Source: Polynucleobacter sp. MWH-HuK1 (GTDB lineage: Bacteria > Pseudomonadota > Gammaproteobacteria > Burkholderiales > Burkholderiaceae). Taken from it: DNA of 64,000 nucleotides. How positions within the stretch are numbered: the first letter of the stretch is position 1; each line of letters starts with the position of its first letter. The stretch spans positions 1,497,654 through 1,561,653 of the forward strand of contig NZ_JACVPP010000001.1 in the NCBI RefSeq assembly GCF_018881815.1, in the 5' to 3' direction. A model generated the notes under the pieces. That model saw nothing but the letters and a program-made list of their open reading frames with translations. It made no database searches and was not told the DNA's origin. The position numbers and the translations under genes are program-made. Of the stretch, positions 42,987 through 51,785 are shown in pieces.

Positions 42987-44624
42987 TTAGTTTGTGATTT
43001 CTGGTGTTGCTTTTTCTTTGACGTACACACCAGGTGCTGGTTCCATTTTTTTGTACTTGGCATTACCAAAGGTAGTGCTTGCTGGTTTTTTCTCACCACC
43101 AAATTGTTCAAGCCATTTGGTGTAATCAGGCCACCAGCTTCCAGGTATTTGTTTGGCACCCTCTAGCCACTCTGCAGCTGTCGGCGCAATCTTGTTATTT
43201 TCAAAGTAATAGCGCTTGTTTTTTGCCGGCGGATTAATTACGCCCGCAATATGTCCAGATGCACCTAAGACAAAACGGTTCTTACCCCGAAGAATATGAG
43301 TGGATTCATAAGCAGATTGCCAAGGAACGATGTGATCCTCTTGTGAGGCGTATAGATACGCCGGGCATTTAATCTTGCCAAGATCAATCTTCTCGCCACA
43401 GATTTTGACTTTGCCGGGTTTAACCAAATCATTTTGCAAATAGGTGTGACGCAAATACCAGCAATACATTGCACCAGGTAAGTTTGTTGAGTCACCATTC
43501 CAATAAAGCAAGTCAAATGGTGGTGGCGAATTACCCTTTAGGTAGTTCTCCACAACGTAATTCCACACTAAGTCGTTGGGCCTTAGGAATGAAAAGGTAT
43601 TACCCAGGTCCAAGCCCGACATCATGCCGTACTTACCAGCTTTACCGCCGATGGTGTTCTCGCGCATCTCGACCATGCCTTCATCAATAAAGACATCCAA
43701 GATGCCGGTATTGGTGAAATCTAATAAGGTAGTAAATAAGGTCAAGCTAGCAGCCGGATGCTCATCGCGCGCAGCTAACACTGCCAATGCGGAGGTGGTT
43801 AAGGTGCCTCCAACGCAGAATCCCAAAATATTGATTTGCTTGGTGTCGCCAATATCTTTAACCACCTCAATTGCTTTAATAACACCCTTACCAACATAAT
43901 CATCCCAACTGACCTCGGCCATGGAGGCATCTGGATTTTTCCAAGACACCAAGAACACGGTATGACCCTGGCTCACCATGTGACGAACCACAGAGTTGTC
44001 TGGTTGCAAATCAAGAATGTAGTATTTATTGATGCAAGGTGGCACCATTAAATAAGGACGCTCAAATACTTGTTCGGTTAATGGAGTGTATTGAATTAAT
44101 TCAAAGAGCTCATTGCGAAACACCACATGCCCCTCGGTTGTGGCAATATTTTTTCCAATTTCAAAGGCAGACTCATCTGTTTGAGAGACTTTGCCTTTTT
44201 TCATGTCTCCCAATAAGTTCACAATCCCCTTTTGAATGGATTGTCCTTGTGAGCTGATGATGCTCTCCAGAACTTCTGGGTTAGTTGCAATAAAGTTAGA
44301 TGGTGAAAGCGCATCAATCATCTGTTCAGTTGTGAACAGAATTTTTTGCTTAGACTTTTCATCTGTTTCTACTGCTTTAGCTAAGGCCATTAAATGCTTA
44401 GAATTCAGCAAGTAAGTTGCCGCAATTACTTTGCTCCAAGAGGAATGCCATGCCTTGCCAGCAAAACGGCGATCTTTCACTTCAATCGCCTCAGGATTGG
44501 TTGCGATGTGCGCTAGTTCAGTGAAATATTCTTTTTGAATTTCAGATAAACGCTCTGGCGGAATTAACGCCATATGATGCGGCGCCAAAGATGGCGTTGC
44601 ACCGGTATTCATGCCTGCAAACAT
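42987..44624 (-). CDS. phaC: Class I poly(3-hydroxyalkanoate) polymerase
   Basis: Polymerises (R)-3-hydroxyacyl-CoA to PHA on granules. The lipase-like box GFCVGGTL carries the nucleophilic Cys (about 271); Asp in SQEDHIVPW (about 433) and His in GASGHIAGVINPP (about 460) complete the triad. Length is 545, slightly short of the typical 560-590 because the N-terminus is compact. It is first in the phaC-phaB-phaR-rimO-thiolase run. Its leader contains an inverted repeat that could cover the ribosome binding site. Confidence 0.97.
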   Translation of the reverse strand: MFAGMNTGATPSLAPHHMALIPPERLSEIQKEYFTELAHIATNPEAIEVKDRRFAGKAWHSSWSKVIAATYLLNSKHLMALAKAVETDEKSKQKILFTTEQMIDALSPSNFIATNPEVLESIISSQGQSIQKGIVNLLGDMKKGKVSQTDESAFEIGKNIATTEGHVVFRNELFELIQYTPLTEQVFERPYLMVPPCINKYYILDLQPDNSVVRHMVSQGHTVFLVSWKNPDASMAEVSWDDYVGKGVIKAIEVVKDIGDTKQINILGFCVGGTLTTSALAVLAARDEHPAASLTLFTTLLDFTNTGILDVFIDEGMVEMRENTIGGKAGKYGMMSGLDLGNTFSFLRPNDLVWNYVVENYLKGNSPPPFDLLYWNGDSTNLPGAMYCWYLRHTYLQNDLVKPGKVKICGEKIDLGKIKCPAYLYASQEDHIVPWQSAYESTHILRGKNRFVLGASGHIAGVINPPAKNKRYYFENNKIAPTAAEWLEGAKQIPGSWWPDYTKWLEQFGGEKKPASTTFGNAKYKKMEPAPGVYVKEKATPEITN

Positions 44625-44628
44625 AGTA

Positions 44629-44650
44629 GTCTCTTCAATTAATTAGAGAC
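44629..44650 (-). promoter_or_regulatory. Leader hairpin before phaC
   Basis: Arms GTCTCT and AGAGAC with a 10-base loop, ending 4 bases before the phaC ATG. The second arm in the RNA contains the only purine-rich stretch that could serve as Shine-Dalgarno site, so the hairpin may lower translation. Confidence 0.35.
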
Positions 44651-44740
44651 ATTCTCCGCCCTTAAGCGCTGTAGAGTTATACGCAATAACCCTAGCCCTA
44701 GAGAGAATCTAGTAATTACCCTCATAGAATAATGCGTTAA

Positions 44741-45502
44741 TTATTTTGCAATCCAGATAACCGAAGCAAATCTCCCGGTTTGACCATCACGTCGGTATGA
44801 GAAAAACTGTTTACTATCTCTCACAGTGCAGTATTCACCACCAAATATTGATGTCACTCCACAAGCTTGAAGACGATCGCAAGCTAAACGATAAATATCA
44901 GCTAGAAATTTTCCAGATTTACCAGCGATGGGTTGAAATGCATTTTCAGAAAAAGGTAACCCAGAATCTCCGAAAGCCTCCACAACATCCTTGCCCACCT
45001 CAAATGATGCCGGCCCTATTGCAGGACCTAGCCAGACCAGCAAATCAGATGCTGAAGTTTCATTAGATAGGTTCAGCATTTGAGCGACCGTATTTTCCAA
45101 AACTCCAGCGCATAGCCCCCTCCACCCAGCATGCGCAGCACCAACAACAGTCCCTTTTGAATTAGTAAACAACACTGGTAAACAATCAGCGGTCATGATC
45201 ACCAGGGCCTCGTTCGCGATATTAGTGACTGATGCATCAGCATTGATCACATCGCTAAGCTTTGCTTTACGTGTTTGAGGAGTGCTTACTACCGTACTAT
45301 GAGTTTGCTTTAGCCATAGTGGTTTGCTAGGCAATCCCTTGGCGAAGATTGCTCTATTTGCCAATACAGCTTCAATTTGGTCGCCGACATGATCGCCAAG
45401 GTTTAAAGAGTCGTATGGGCGTTTACTAACACCACCAGATCGCGTGCTTATTAGCGAATGTATTGAAGATGGTACAGGCCACTGAGGATTTATAAAACTC
45501 AT
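44741..45502 (-). CDS. pgeF: PgeF/YfiH laccase-domain protein
   Basis: Formerly called polyphenol oxidase; E. coli YfiH is a peptidoglycan-editing enzyme that removes misincorporated amino acids, and related proteins have purine nucleoside activity. Zinc ligands appear in QTHSTVV (His, about 68), AAHAGWRGLCAG (His, about 123) and ADCLPVLF (Cys, about 104). The C-terminal SYRRDGQTGRFASVIW is diagnostic. Length is 253. The ATG overlaps the rluD stop by 4 bases, the standard rluD-pgeF pair. Confidence 0.94.
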   Translation of the reverse strand: MSFINPQWPVPSSIHSLISTRSGGVSKRPYDSLNLGDHVGDQIEAVLANRAIFAKGLPSKPLWLKQTHSTVVSTPQTRKAKLSDVINADASVTNIANEALVIMTADCLPVLFTNSKGTVVGAAHAGWRGLCAGVLENTVAQMLNLSNETSASDLLVWLGPAIGPASFEVGKDVVEAFGDSGLPFSENAFQPIAGKSGKFLADIYRLACDRLQACGVTSIFGGEYCTVRDSKQFFSYRRDGQTGRFASVIWIAK

Positions 45503-46539
45503 GCTTGTGATTCATTTTCTATAGAGGCTAGGACCACAACCTCTTTTGGCAGGACTGCCTCGCTCATATCTAATTGAGGTAACAAATCTAGTATGTCCTG
45601 TGGAGGATGGCGAAACCAAGTCATTAATTCATTTTTTACTGGATGCTGAAGACTTAATGCAAAAGCATGCAAGGCTTGACGACTAAATTCAATATCTTTT
45701 GCTGCCCCTGGTGTTTTTTTGCGATAGACAGGATCGCCCACCAATGGAAAACCCAGCGACTCAAGGTGAACTCGAATTTGATGAGTGCGCCCAGTTTCCA
45801 GACGACACTCCAATAGGGTTACTGCTGACTCCTTTACAAGCCCTTTAGCCAAACGACGAAAAAGAGTAGCTGCAGGCTTACCTTGAGGGCTGCCTGTAGC
45901 CATTTTGAGGCGATCACGCTGATCACGACCAACAGAAGCCAAAACCTTTCCTTGACTTGGTGTATCCCCCCAAACCCAAGCCAAATAACGACGCCCTACC
46001 GTTCTATCCTGTAATTGGCGTACTAAGGAGGTTTGCGCTAGATGCGTTCTTGCCACCACCATCAAGCCTGACGTATCTTTATCTAAACGATGGACAATTC
46101 CAGCCCTAGGAAGCGTCTTTAGCTCAGGGTAGTGAAAAAGGAGTCCATTTAGTAAAGTGCCTGACCAGTTGCCGGCAGCTGGGTGGACTACTAAACCAGG
46201 AGGTTTATTGACCACAATGATGTCTTCATCCTCATAAACCACATCTAAGGCAATATTTTCTGGGTTAAAGGCAAATTGTTCGGGCATTTCCTGTGGAAAC
46301 ACCTTAATACTCTCGCCACCCCGGAGAAGATAACGGGCTTTGGTGACCTTCCCATCAACCATGACCGCCCCTGCCTCAACCCAAGCCTTGAGACGATTAC
46401 GCGAATAATCAGGCAAAGAGCCTGCCAGCACCTTGTCCAAGCGCTCGCCAGCCATCTCAAAAGGTATTTCTAGGGAGATGAAATCCTCATCATCGATATA
46501 ATCAATGGGATTCGAATCAGGAGTTTGCGGCAATGCCAC
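45499..46539 (-). CDS. rluD: 23S rRNA pseudouridine synthase RluD
   Basis: Makes pseudouridines 1911, 1915 and 1917 of 23S rRNA (E. coli numbering). An S4 RNA-binding domain at about 25-85 (GERLDKVLAGSLPDYSRNRL) precedes the catalytic domain with HRLDKDTSGLMVVART (catalytic Asp about 154) and TGRTHQIRVHL (about 250). Length 346 includes an acidic start. The 5' end faces bamD, with which it is divergent. Confidence 0.95.
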   Translation of the reverse strand: MALPQTPDSNPIDYIDDEDFISLEIPFEMAGERLDKVLAGSLPDYSRNRLKAWVEAGAVMVDGKVTKARYLLRGGESIKVFPQEMPEQFAFNPENIALDVVYEDEDIIVVNKPPGLVVHPAAGNWSGTLLNGLLFHYPELKTLPRAGIVHRLDKDTSGLMVVARTHLAQTSLVRQLQDRTVGRRYLAWVWGDTPSQGKVLASVGRDQRDRLKMATGSPQGKPAATLFRRLAKGLVKESAVTLLECRLETGRTHQIRVHLESLGFPLVGDPVYRKKTPGAAKDIEFSRQALHAFALSLQHPVKNELMTWFRHPPQDILDLLPQLDMSEAVLPKEVVVLASIENESQA

Positions 46540-46559
46540 GCTTAGAGAGCCTTTCAGTT

Positions 46560-47447
46560 ATGTCCGACGTAATATCAGACGCCAGTTTAAGGCTTGCTGG
46601 GAATTCTTCCACACAAAACAAGAGTCGCAATTTAAGCAGTCCGCCTATCGCCTTGCTTTTTGCCCTACTTTTTGCTCTGATGCTTCTAAGTGGTTGCGCA
46701 GGCAGTGACGGTCAAAAAGATGACACCGATATCTGGTCAGAGGCAAAACTTTATTCTGAGGCTACAGAAAAGTTAAACGACGCTGACTTTGCTAAGTGCG
46801 GAAAATACTTTGAAAAGCTTGAGGCTCGCTTTCCATTTGGGCCATATTCTCAACAAGCGCAAATTAATGCCGCTTATTGCTACTGGAAAGCTCAGGAACA
46901 AACTCAAGCACTCGTGGCTATTGATCGCTTTATTAAATTGCACCAAGGTAGTCCGAACCTCGATTACGCTTACTATCTAAAAGGTCTCATTACCTTTAAT
47001 GATGACTTGGGATGGCTAGGTAAATTTACTGGACAAGATCTGAGCGAACGCGATCCTAAAGCAGCCAAAGAAGCATTTGAATCGTTCAAGGTAGTTGTTG
47101 AGCGCTTCCCAAATAGCAAATATGCACCCGATGCCCTGGATCGTATGCGCTATATCGTTAACTCTTTAGCTGAAGCAGATGTCATAGTAGCGCGTTATTA
47201 CTACCAGCGTGGCGCCTATTTGGCTGCTGCCAATCGTGCCCAATTGGTCATTCGGGATTATGACCGCGCACCAGCCGTTGAAGAGGCGCTTTACATCTTA
47301 ACTAAGTCTTACGAAAAACTTGGCATGACTCAGTTAAGCAATGATGCTGCGCGTGTATTTAAGCTGAACTTCCCAGATAGCGAAATGATGGTTACTGGTC
47401 AACGCGTTAAAAAACAGCGTAGCTGGTGGCAGTTCTGGAATAAGTAA
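46560..47447 (+). CDS. bamD: Outer membrane assembly lipoprotein BamD
   Basis: TPR lipoprotein of the BAM complex that inserts beta-barrels into the outer membrane. Lipobox LLSGC with Cys at residue 46, after a long basic/polar n-region and a hydrophobic core (30-43). TPR repeats fill about 60-290. The frame also has ATG at 46533, but that overlaps divergent rluD by 7 bases; I prefer 46560. Even so the pre-lipobox segment is unusually long, so the true start could be further in. A bidirectional terminator follows. Confidence 0.93.
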   Translation: MSDVISDASLRLAGNSSTQNKSRNLSSPPIALLFALLFALMLLSGCAGSDGQKDDTDIWSEAKLYSEATEKLNDADFAKCGKYFEKLEARFPFGPYSQQAQINAAYCYWKAQEQTQALVAIDRFIKLHQGSPNLDYAYYLKGLITFNDDLGWLGKFTGQDLSERDPKAAKEAFESFKVVVERFPNSKYAPDALDRMRYIVNSLAEADVIVARYYYQRGAYLAAANRAQLVIRDYDRAPAVEEALYILTKSYEKLGMTQLSNDAARVFKLNFPDSEMMVTGQRVKKQRSWWQFWNK

Positions 47448-47471
47448 TACATTTACATTGTGTACATAGTA

Positions 47472-47498
47472 AAAATCCTCCGTACTGGAGGATTTTTT
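47472..47498. terminator. Bidirectional terminator between bamD and alr
   Basis: Stem AATCCTCC / GGAGGATT with loop GTACT, flanked by A and T runs. It serves both convergent genes. Confidence 0.92.
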
Positions 47499-48612
47499 AT
47501 TTGATGGCTAATGGCACTCTTGGCGCTACCGCACAGAGCAATTCATAACCTATCGTATCACTCATTTGCGCAACATCGTCCACCGGAACTTTGTCACCCC
47601 AAAGCTGAACAGAGGTGCCGATGTTTGCATCAGGCGCTTTGCGCAAATCAATCGCCAACATGTCCATGGAAACTCTTCCCGCCAAAGGACATATCACCCC
47701 ATCTTTTCCTTGGGCGACCCAAACTGGTGTACCATCTTTAGCATGCCGCGGATATCCATCTGCGTAACCGCAAGCTACGATACCTACGCGCATATCTTCT
47801 GTTGCTTCATAGCGACCCCCATATCCAATGCGATCGCCCTTCTGAATCTCCTGAATATCAATAATTTCACTGTGTAACTGCATAACCGCTTGTAGATTGG
47901 CATGCTCAATATCGACATGAAGTCCTGTTGGTGAAGCGCCATAGAGCATGATTCCGGGACGGACCCAATCGCCTAACGCATTTCGATGCCACAAAATAGC
48001 CGCAGAATTGGCTAGCGAGGTAGAACCTTCTAAGCCCTCAATTGTTTGATTAAATAACTCTTGCTGAGCACCAACGGACGGAGATTGATCAACTTGATCA
48101 GCATTCGCAAAATGAGTCATGTGGTGCATGTGATAGCCAGCAGCATGCAGCCGGTGAAATGCCGTTCGGTAGGCATTTGGCTTGAACCCCAAACGGTTCA
48201 TGCCGGAGTTCATCTTGAGAAAGACATTAAATGGCTTGTGGTTTTTGGCTTTAAAACGCTCAAGCCACTCAACTTGGGCATCGCAATGAACCACCAAATC
48301 ACAAGCCAATTCCTCTGCGTGGCTGAGCTCATTTTCATGAAAAAAGCCTTCTAAAAGCAGTATTCGACCCTTCCAGCCATGCTGACGCAACCATGCTGCA
48401 TCCTGGATATCCAACAAGGCAAAACCATCCGTAGAAGCAAGACCCTTTAGGGCAGCGTCAAGACAATGTCCATAGGCACGAGCCTTAATAACCGACCAGA
48501 TCTTGGACTGTGGCGCCAATTCTCGAACTCGGTTTAAATTATGCTGAAAGGCGGCAGTATGAATAGAGGCCAAAATTGGTCTATTAATCAGACCGTTAGT
48601 TGAATCACCCAT
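47497..48612 (-). CDS. alr: Alanine racemase
   Basis: PLP enzyme making D-alanine for peptidoglycan. PLP-binding Lys is residue 43 in VIKARAYGH, and the catalytic Tyr is in VACGYADGYPRHA (about 265). An upstream ATG exists at 48630, but ATG 48612 has AAGGAGGGG 5 bases before it and is chosen (371 residues). Divergent from lplT with 50 bases between. Cell-wall and phospholipid functions sit together here, but no operon is formed. Confidence 0.96.
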   Translation of the reverse strand: MGDSTNGLINRPILASIHTAAFQHNLNRVRELAPQSKIWSVIKARAYGHCLDAALKGLASTDGFALLDIQDAAWLRQHGWKGRILLLEGFFHENELSHAEELACDLVVHCDAQVEWLERFKAKNHKPFNVFLKMNSGMNRLGFKPNAYRTAFHRLHAAGYHMHHMTHFANADQVDQSPSVGAQQELFNQTIEGLEGSTSLANSAAILWHRNALGDWVRPGIMLYGASPTGLHVDIEHANLQAVMQLHSEIIDIQEIQKGDRIGYGGRYEATEDMRVGIVACGYADGYPRHAKDGTPVWVAQGKDGVICPLAGRVSMDMLAIDLRKAPDANIGTSVQLWGDKVPVDDVAQMSDTIGYELLCAVAPRVPLAIK

Positions 48613-48662
48613 AATCACCCCTCCTTTCATGTTTTAATTGTAGTAATGACTAGATTGTACGA

Positions 48663-49982
48663 ATGAACCGTAGCTTTTACATCATTATGGCGGCGCAATT
48701 TTTTTCGTCGCTTGCTGATAATGCTCTCCTGATAGCGGCTATCGCCCTTCTGGCCCAGCTCCATGCTCCGGCCTGGATGACTCCTTTGCTTAAATTATTC
48801 TTTGTGCTGTCCTATGTGCTCTTAGCAGCATTCGTGGGTGCCTTTGCTGATTCTCGCCCTAAGGGCAACGTCATGTTCATTACGAACACGATTAAGTTCG
48901 TTGGCTGTATGGCCATGCTCTTTGGAAGTCACCCCTTGCTCTCATATGCCATTGTTGGCTTGGGGGCGGCTGCCTATTCACCTGCAAAGTACGGAATTTT
49001 GACTGAACTGCTTCCACCTGAAAAATTGGTTGCTGCCAACGGCTGGATTGAGGGCTTAACGGTGGGGTCCATTATTTTGGGCACGGTTTTAGGCGGCGTT
49101 CTGATTAGCGCCACGGTGTCCCAAAGCCTGCTTGCTTTTGATATGCCAACTTTTGACACTGGCATTGATACACCAGCTGAATCGGCAATCATGATCATCA
49201 TGATGATTTACGTTGTTGCTGCACTCATTAACTTAAAGATTCCAGATACTGGCGCACGATACGTATCTCAAAAGACAAATCCAATTGAATTGGTAAAAGA
49301 TTTCGCCATATGCTTTAAAACACTTTGGAATGATCGTCTTGGTCAAATCTCTCTAGCGGTAACCACTTTATTCTGGGGTGCCGGCGCTACTCTGCAATTT
49401 ATTGTGATTAAGTGGGCCCAAGTAGCTCTTCATATGAATTTGTCTCAGGGCGCTATTTTGCAAGCGATCTCTGCCGTAGGCGTAGCTGGTGGTGCCGTCT
49501 ATGCCGCATGGCGTATACCGTTGCGCAAATCTTTGGATGTACTGCCTTATGGCATTGCCATGGGCTTAGTAGTCTGCGTGATGGCAGTCTACAACTCTGA
49601 TTTACTGCCTAATACGAGTATTTTTAGTTTTGGTAAGTTTGACGTTACCCTGAATTTATTGCCAGCTTATTTACTATTAATTTTGGTGGGCTGGCTAGCG
49701 GGTTACTTTGTAGTGCCAATGAACGCACTATTACAACATCGCGGACATGTACTCATGTCAGCAGGACACTCCATTGCCGTACAAAACTTCAATGAAAATA
49801 TTTCAGTATTGATGATGCTATTGATCTACTCACTACTCATTTGGTTGGATGTACCGATTCAAATGGTGATCGTTGGGTTTGGTGTGGCTGTGAGTTTGAT
49901 TATGTGGCTGGTTATCAAGCGTCACGCCAGAAACCAAGCGGAGTATGACTCCACGCATCTTATCGGGGCACATAAGCACTAA
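48663..49982 (+). CDS. lplT: Lysophospholipid transporter LplT
   Basis: Inner-membrane major-facilitator protein that flips lysophospholipids inward for reacylation. The start MNRSFYIIMAAQFFSSLADNA matches LplT; about 12 hydrophobic segments span 439 residues; the PAKYGILTELLP motif (about 105-116) and the GWIEGLTVGSIILG segment are family marks. The acyltransferase partner Aas is not encoded nearby. It is divergent from alr. Confidence 0.94.
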   Translation: MNRSFYIIMAAQFFSSLADNALLIAAIALLAQLHAPAWMTPLLKLFFVLSYVLLAAFVGAFADSRPKGNVMFITNTIKFVGCMAMLFGSHPLLSYAIVGLGAAAYSPAKYGILTELLPPEKLVAANGWIEGLTVGSIILGTVLGGVLISATVSQSLLAFDMPTFDTGIDTPAESAIMIIMMIYVVAALINLKIPDTGARYVSQKTNPIELVKDFAICFKTLWNDRLGQISLAVTTLFWGAGATLQFIVIKWAQVALHMNLSQGAILQAISAVGVAGGAVYAAWRIPLRKSLDVLPYGIAMGLVVCVMAVYNSDLLPNTSIFSFGKFDVTLNLLPAYLLLILVGWLAGYFVVPMNALLQHRGHVLMSAGHSIAVQNFNENISVLMMLLIYSLLIWLDVPIQMVIVGFGVAVSLIMWLVIKRHARNQAEYDSTHLIGAHKH

Positions 49983-49999
49983 GCTTATCTATAAAACTT

Positions 50000-50521
50000 T
50001 TAAATGTTTTGCAGCACCGATCGAGCCATCAACAAATCTTGCCAGAGCATGGCCTTTTCTTTAGGTTTTGTGAGCACCTGATTTAACTCAAAAGAAGCGA
50101 TCACTGGGATTTCTTCATCATTACCAGTACTTAGCGCAAGCACGGTTTCGCGCAACTGCGGCAACGGATCTCTTTCGCCAGTAATCTTTTGAGCTACTGG
50201 CCCACCAAATGCCACTGCTACTACTGGAGAATCTGGAATTCTCAGTTGCCCCAGATTCTCTGCTGGAGTTTTCCAGGACCACTCATTCTTGGCCAACCCA
50301 AGCGCTCGAACAAGGTTTTTAAACAAAATTTGGGCATCGCCCTGGGGTTCATTTCCAAAAAACCACCACATGCCATTACACGCTCTTGGAGAGGCTCGCA
50401 TCTCTTGAGGGGTGACCTGTGAACTTGCTGCAATAGATGCTTCGGGCTGAGCTTGGATCGCATCACGAGATATCCACTCGGTAATACCCATTTCTTTTAA
50501 GAAGCTTGAATTATTGCTCAT
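50000..50521 (-). CDS. HolD-like protein (possible DNA polymerase III psi subunit)
   Basis: A 173-residue protein with weak similarity to clamp-loader psi at both ends: LKEMGITEWISRD (8-20) resembles LQQLGITQWSLR of E. coli HolD, and AMLWQDLLMA near the C-terminus resembles its ALWQQI region. The middle (VVAVAFGGPVAQKI, about 100) looks like the uracil-DNA-glycosylase fold, which psi is known to share structurally. Its ATG overlaps the rimI stop by 4 bases; in E. coli holD is also next to rimI. No glycosylase active-site motif is visible. Assignment is inference from termini and context. Confidence 0.6.
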   Translation of the reverse strand: MSNNSSFLKEMGITEWISRDAIQAQPEASIAASSQVTPQEMRASPRACNGMWWFFGNEPQGDAQILFKNLVRALGLAKNEWSWKTPAENLGQLRIPDSPVVAVAFGGPVAQKITGERDPLPQLRETVLALSTGNDEEIPVIASFELNQVLTKPKEKAMLWQDLLMARSVLQNI

Positions 50522-51048
50522 GCCTCTAGCTTAATCGATTTGGCCAATACAAGGGCGTCTTCTCGCCCACCAGTTTCTGGACTTACAGGGTAATAATTTT
50601 TACGAATGCCAATTTGCTCGTAACCCAATTTTTGATAAAGAGCCAAAGCTGCTTCATTGGTTGGCCTTACTTCGAGAATAATGCGCGGGATCTTTTGCTG
50701 GAAAGCTACGCCCTCTATAGCCGCCATCACTCTTTCTCCCAGACCTAACTTACGTAAATGTGGTGAGACTGTGATGTTAAGGAGATGCAATTCATCTACA
50801 GCAGGAAACAAGATGCAATAGGCCCAAAGAACAGCCGGATCCAAATAGGAGCCTTTAACCACTTGGTCTTCTTGCGGTCGAATGCAATAAGCCCAATGGC
50901 CTGCTGCGAGAGAGTCAGAAAAGTTACCTTTTGTCCAAGGATGAACATGGGAAACAAATTCAATCTTCAGAACATCGTCTAAGTCAGCTTGTTGCATGGG
51001 CAAAAAAGAAAGCTCTGCAGCGCCTTCAGATGTTGTGCGATCCGACAT
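50518..51048 (-). CDS. rimI: Ribosomal protein S18-alanine N-acetyltransferase RimI
   Basis: GNAT acetyltransferase that acetylates the N-terminus of S18. The acetyl-CoA loop HLRKLGLGERVM (about 96-107) and the C-terminal LYQKLGYEQIGIRKNYYP (about 137-154) are typical. At 176 residues it is longer than E. coli RimI (148), with extra N-terminal residues and a small insertion (about 57-70). It overlaps tsaB by one base (TAATG) and the HolD-like gene by four. Confidence 0.93.
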   Translation of the reverse strand: MSDRTTSEGAAELSFLPMQQADLDDVLKIEFVSHVHPWTKGNFSDSLAAGHWAYCIRPQEDQVVKGSYLDPAVLWAYCILFPAVDELHLLNITVSPHLRKLGLGERVMAAIEGVAFQQKIPRIILEVRPTNEAALALYQKLGYEQIGIRKNYYPVSPETGGREDALVLAKSIKLEA

Positions 51049-51752
51049 TAGCTTTTGCCTTCTTCCCGTTCAGCAGTAGTAAATGCAACCTTATCACGCA
51101 CGTATAGAGGCTCTAGTTGCCGAACCTCGCACTGCAAACCATCTAGTAAAGACTGTTGTGCACATTTCAAAATTCCTAGTGCGGAAATGGAGACACCCGG
51201 ATCAATTACACCATTGAATTGCGGTAAGCGATGGGGATAGGCATTTAAGGCGCTACCAGCAAGCAATTGCACCCCTTCCAAATTAAGGTCTTCTGGCTTA
51301 GTCAAATAAATATCACCAATACGCTTTGGCAAGCGGTTGTCTTCAATATCATAGGAAGCCCAATAAACTTCCTCCATGCGCGCATCAATCGCAATCATTA
51401 AATGCTGAGGGTGAGAGGATTTGAAAACTGCTGTATCTAAAATTTGTGCGGCGATAGCATCAAGACTGCATATTGGAACTACCGGAATGTTTTGCGATAC
51501 AGCTAAGCCCTGAACTGCGGCTATACCTAAACGTACGCCAGTAAATGCACCAGGACCAATGCCTATAGCAATCGCATCAAGGTCTTTCAGAGATGATTTT
51601 GTGTCGCTTAAGAGTAACTCAATCCAAGGCAATAACAACTGGCTAGCACCGGCTGTGACGGCTTGATGCCTAAATTGCACTGCCTGACCCTCTAACGATA
51701 AAGCCACCGAACACCATGCTGAGGAGGTGTCGATGGCTAATATATTTGCCAA
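51048..51752 (-). CDS. tsaB: tRNA threonylcarbamoyladenosine synthesis protein TsaB
   Basis: ASKHA-fold partner of TsaD in the t6A37 modification of ANN-decoding tRNAs. The ILAIDTSSAWCSVALS start, GIGPGAFTGVRLGIA (about 66-80) and the dimer-interface helix are standard; 234 residues. First gene of tsaB-rimI-holD-like, 33 bases after the VOC gene on the same strand, so it could be read from the methylmalonyl operon. Confidence 0.95.
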   Translation of the reverse strand: MANILAIDTSSAWCSVALSLEGQAVQFRHQAVTAGASQLLLPWIELLLSDTKSSLKDLDAIAIGIGPGAFTGVRLGIAAVQGLAVSQNIPVVPICSLDAIAAQILDTAVFKSSHPQHLMIAIDARMEEVYWASYDIEDNRLPKRIGDIYLTKPEDLNLEGVQLLAGSALNAYPHRLPQFNGVIDPGVSISALGILKCAQQSLLDGLQCEVRQLEPLYVRDKVAFTTAEREEGKS

Positions 51753-51785
51753 TTTAAATCCCGTTATTTTGCTGACCAGTCCAAA

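Noticed and set aside
47497..48612. Alanine racemase with KARAYGH instead of the more common KANAYGH as a sign of altered activity
   Set aside because: The PLP lysine and catalytic tyrosine are intact, and I believe this variant is common in betaproteobacterial racemases.
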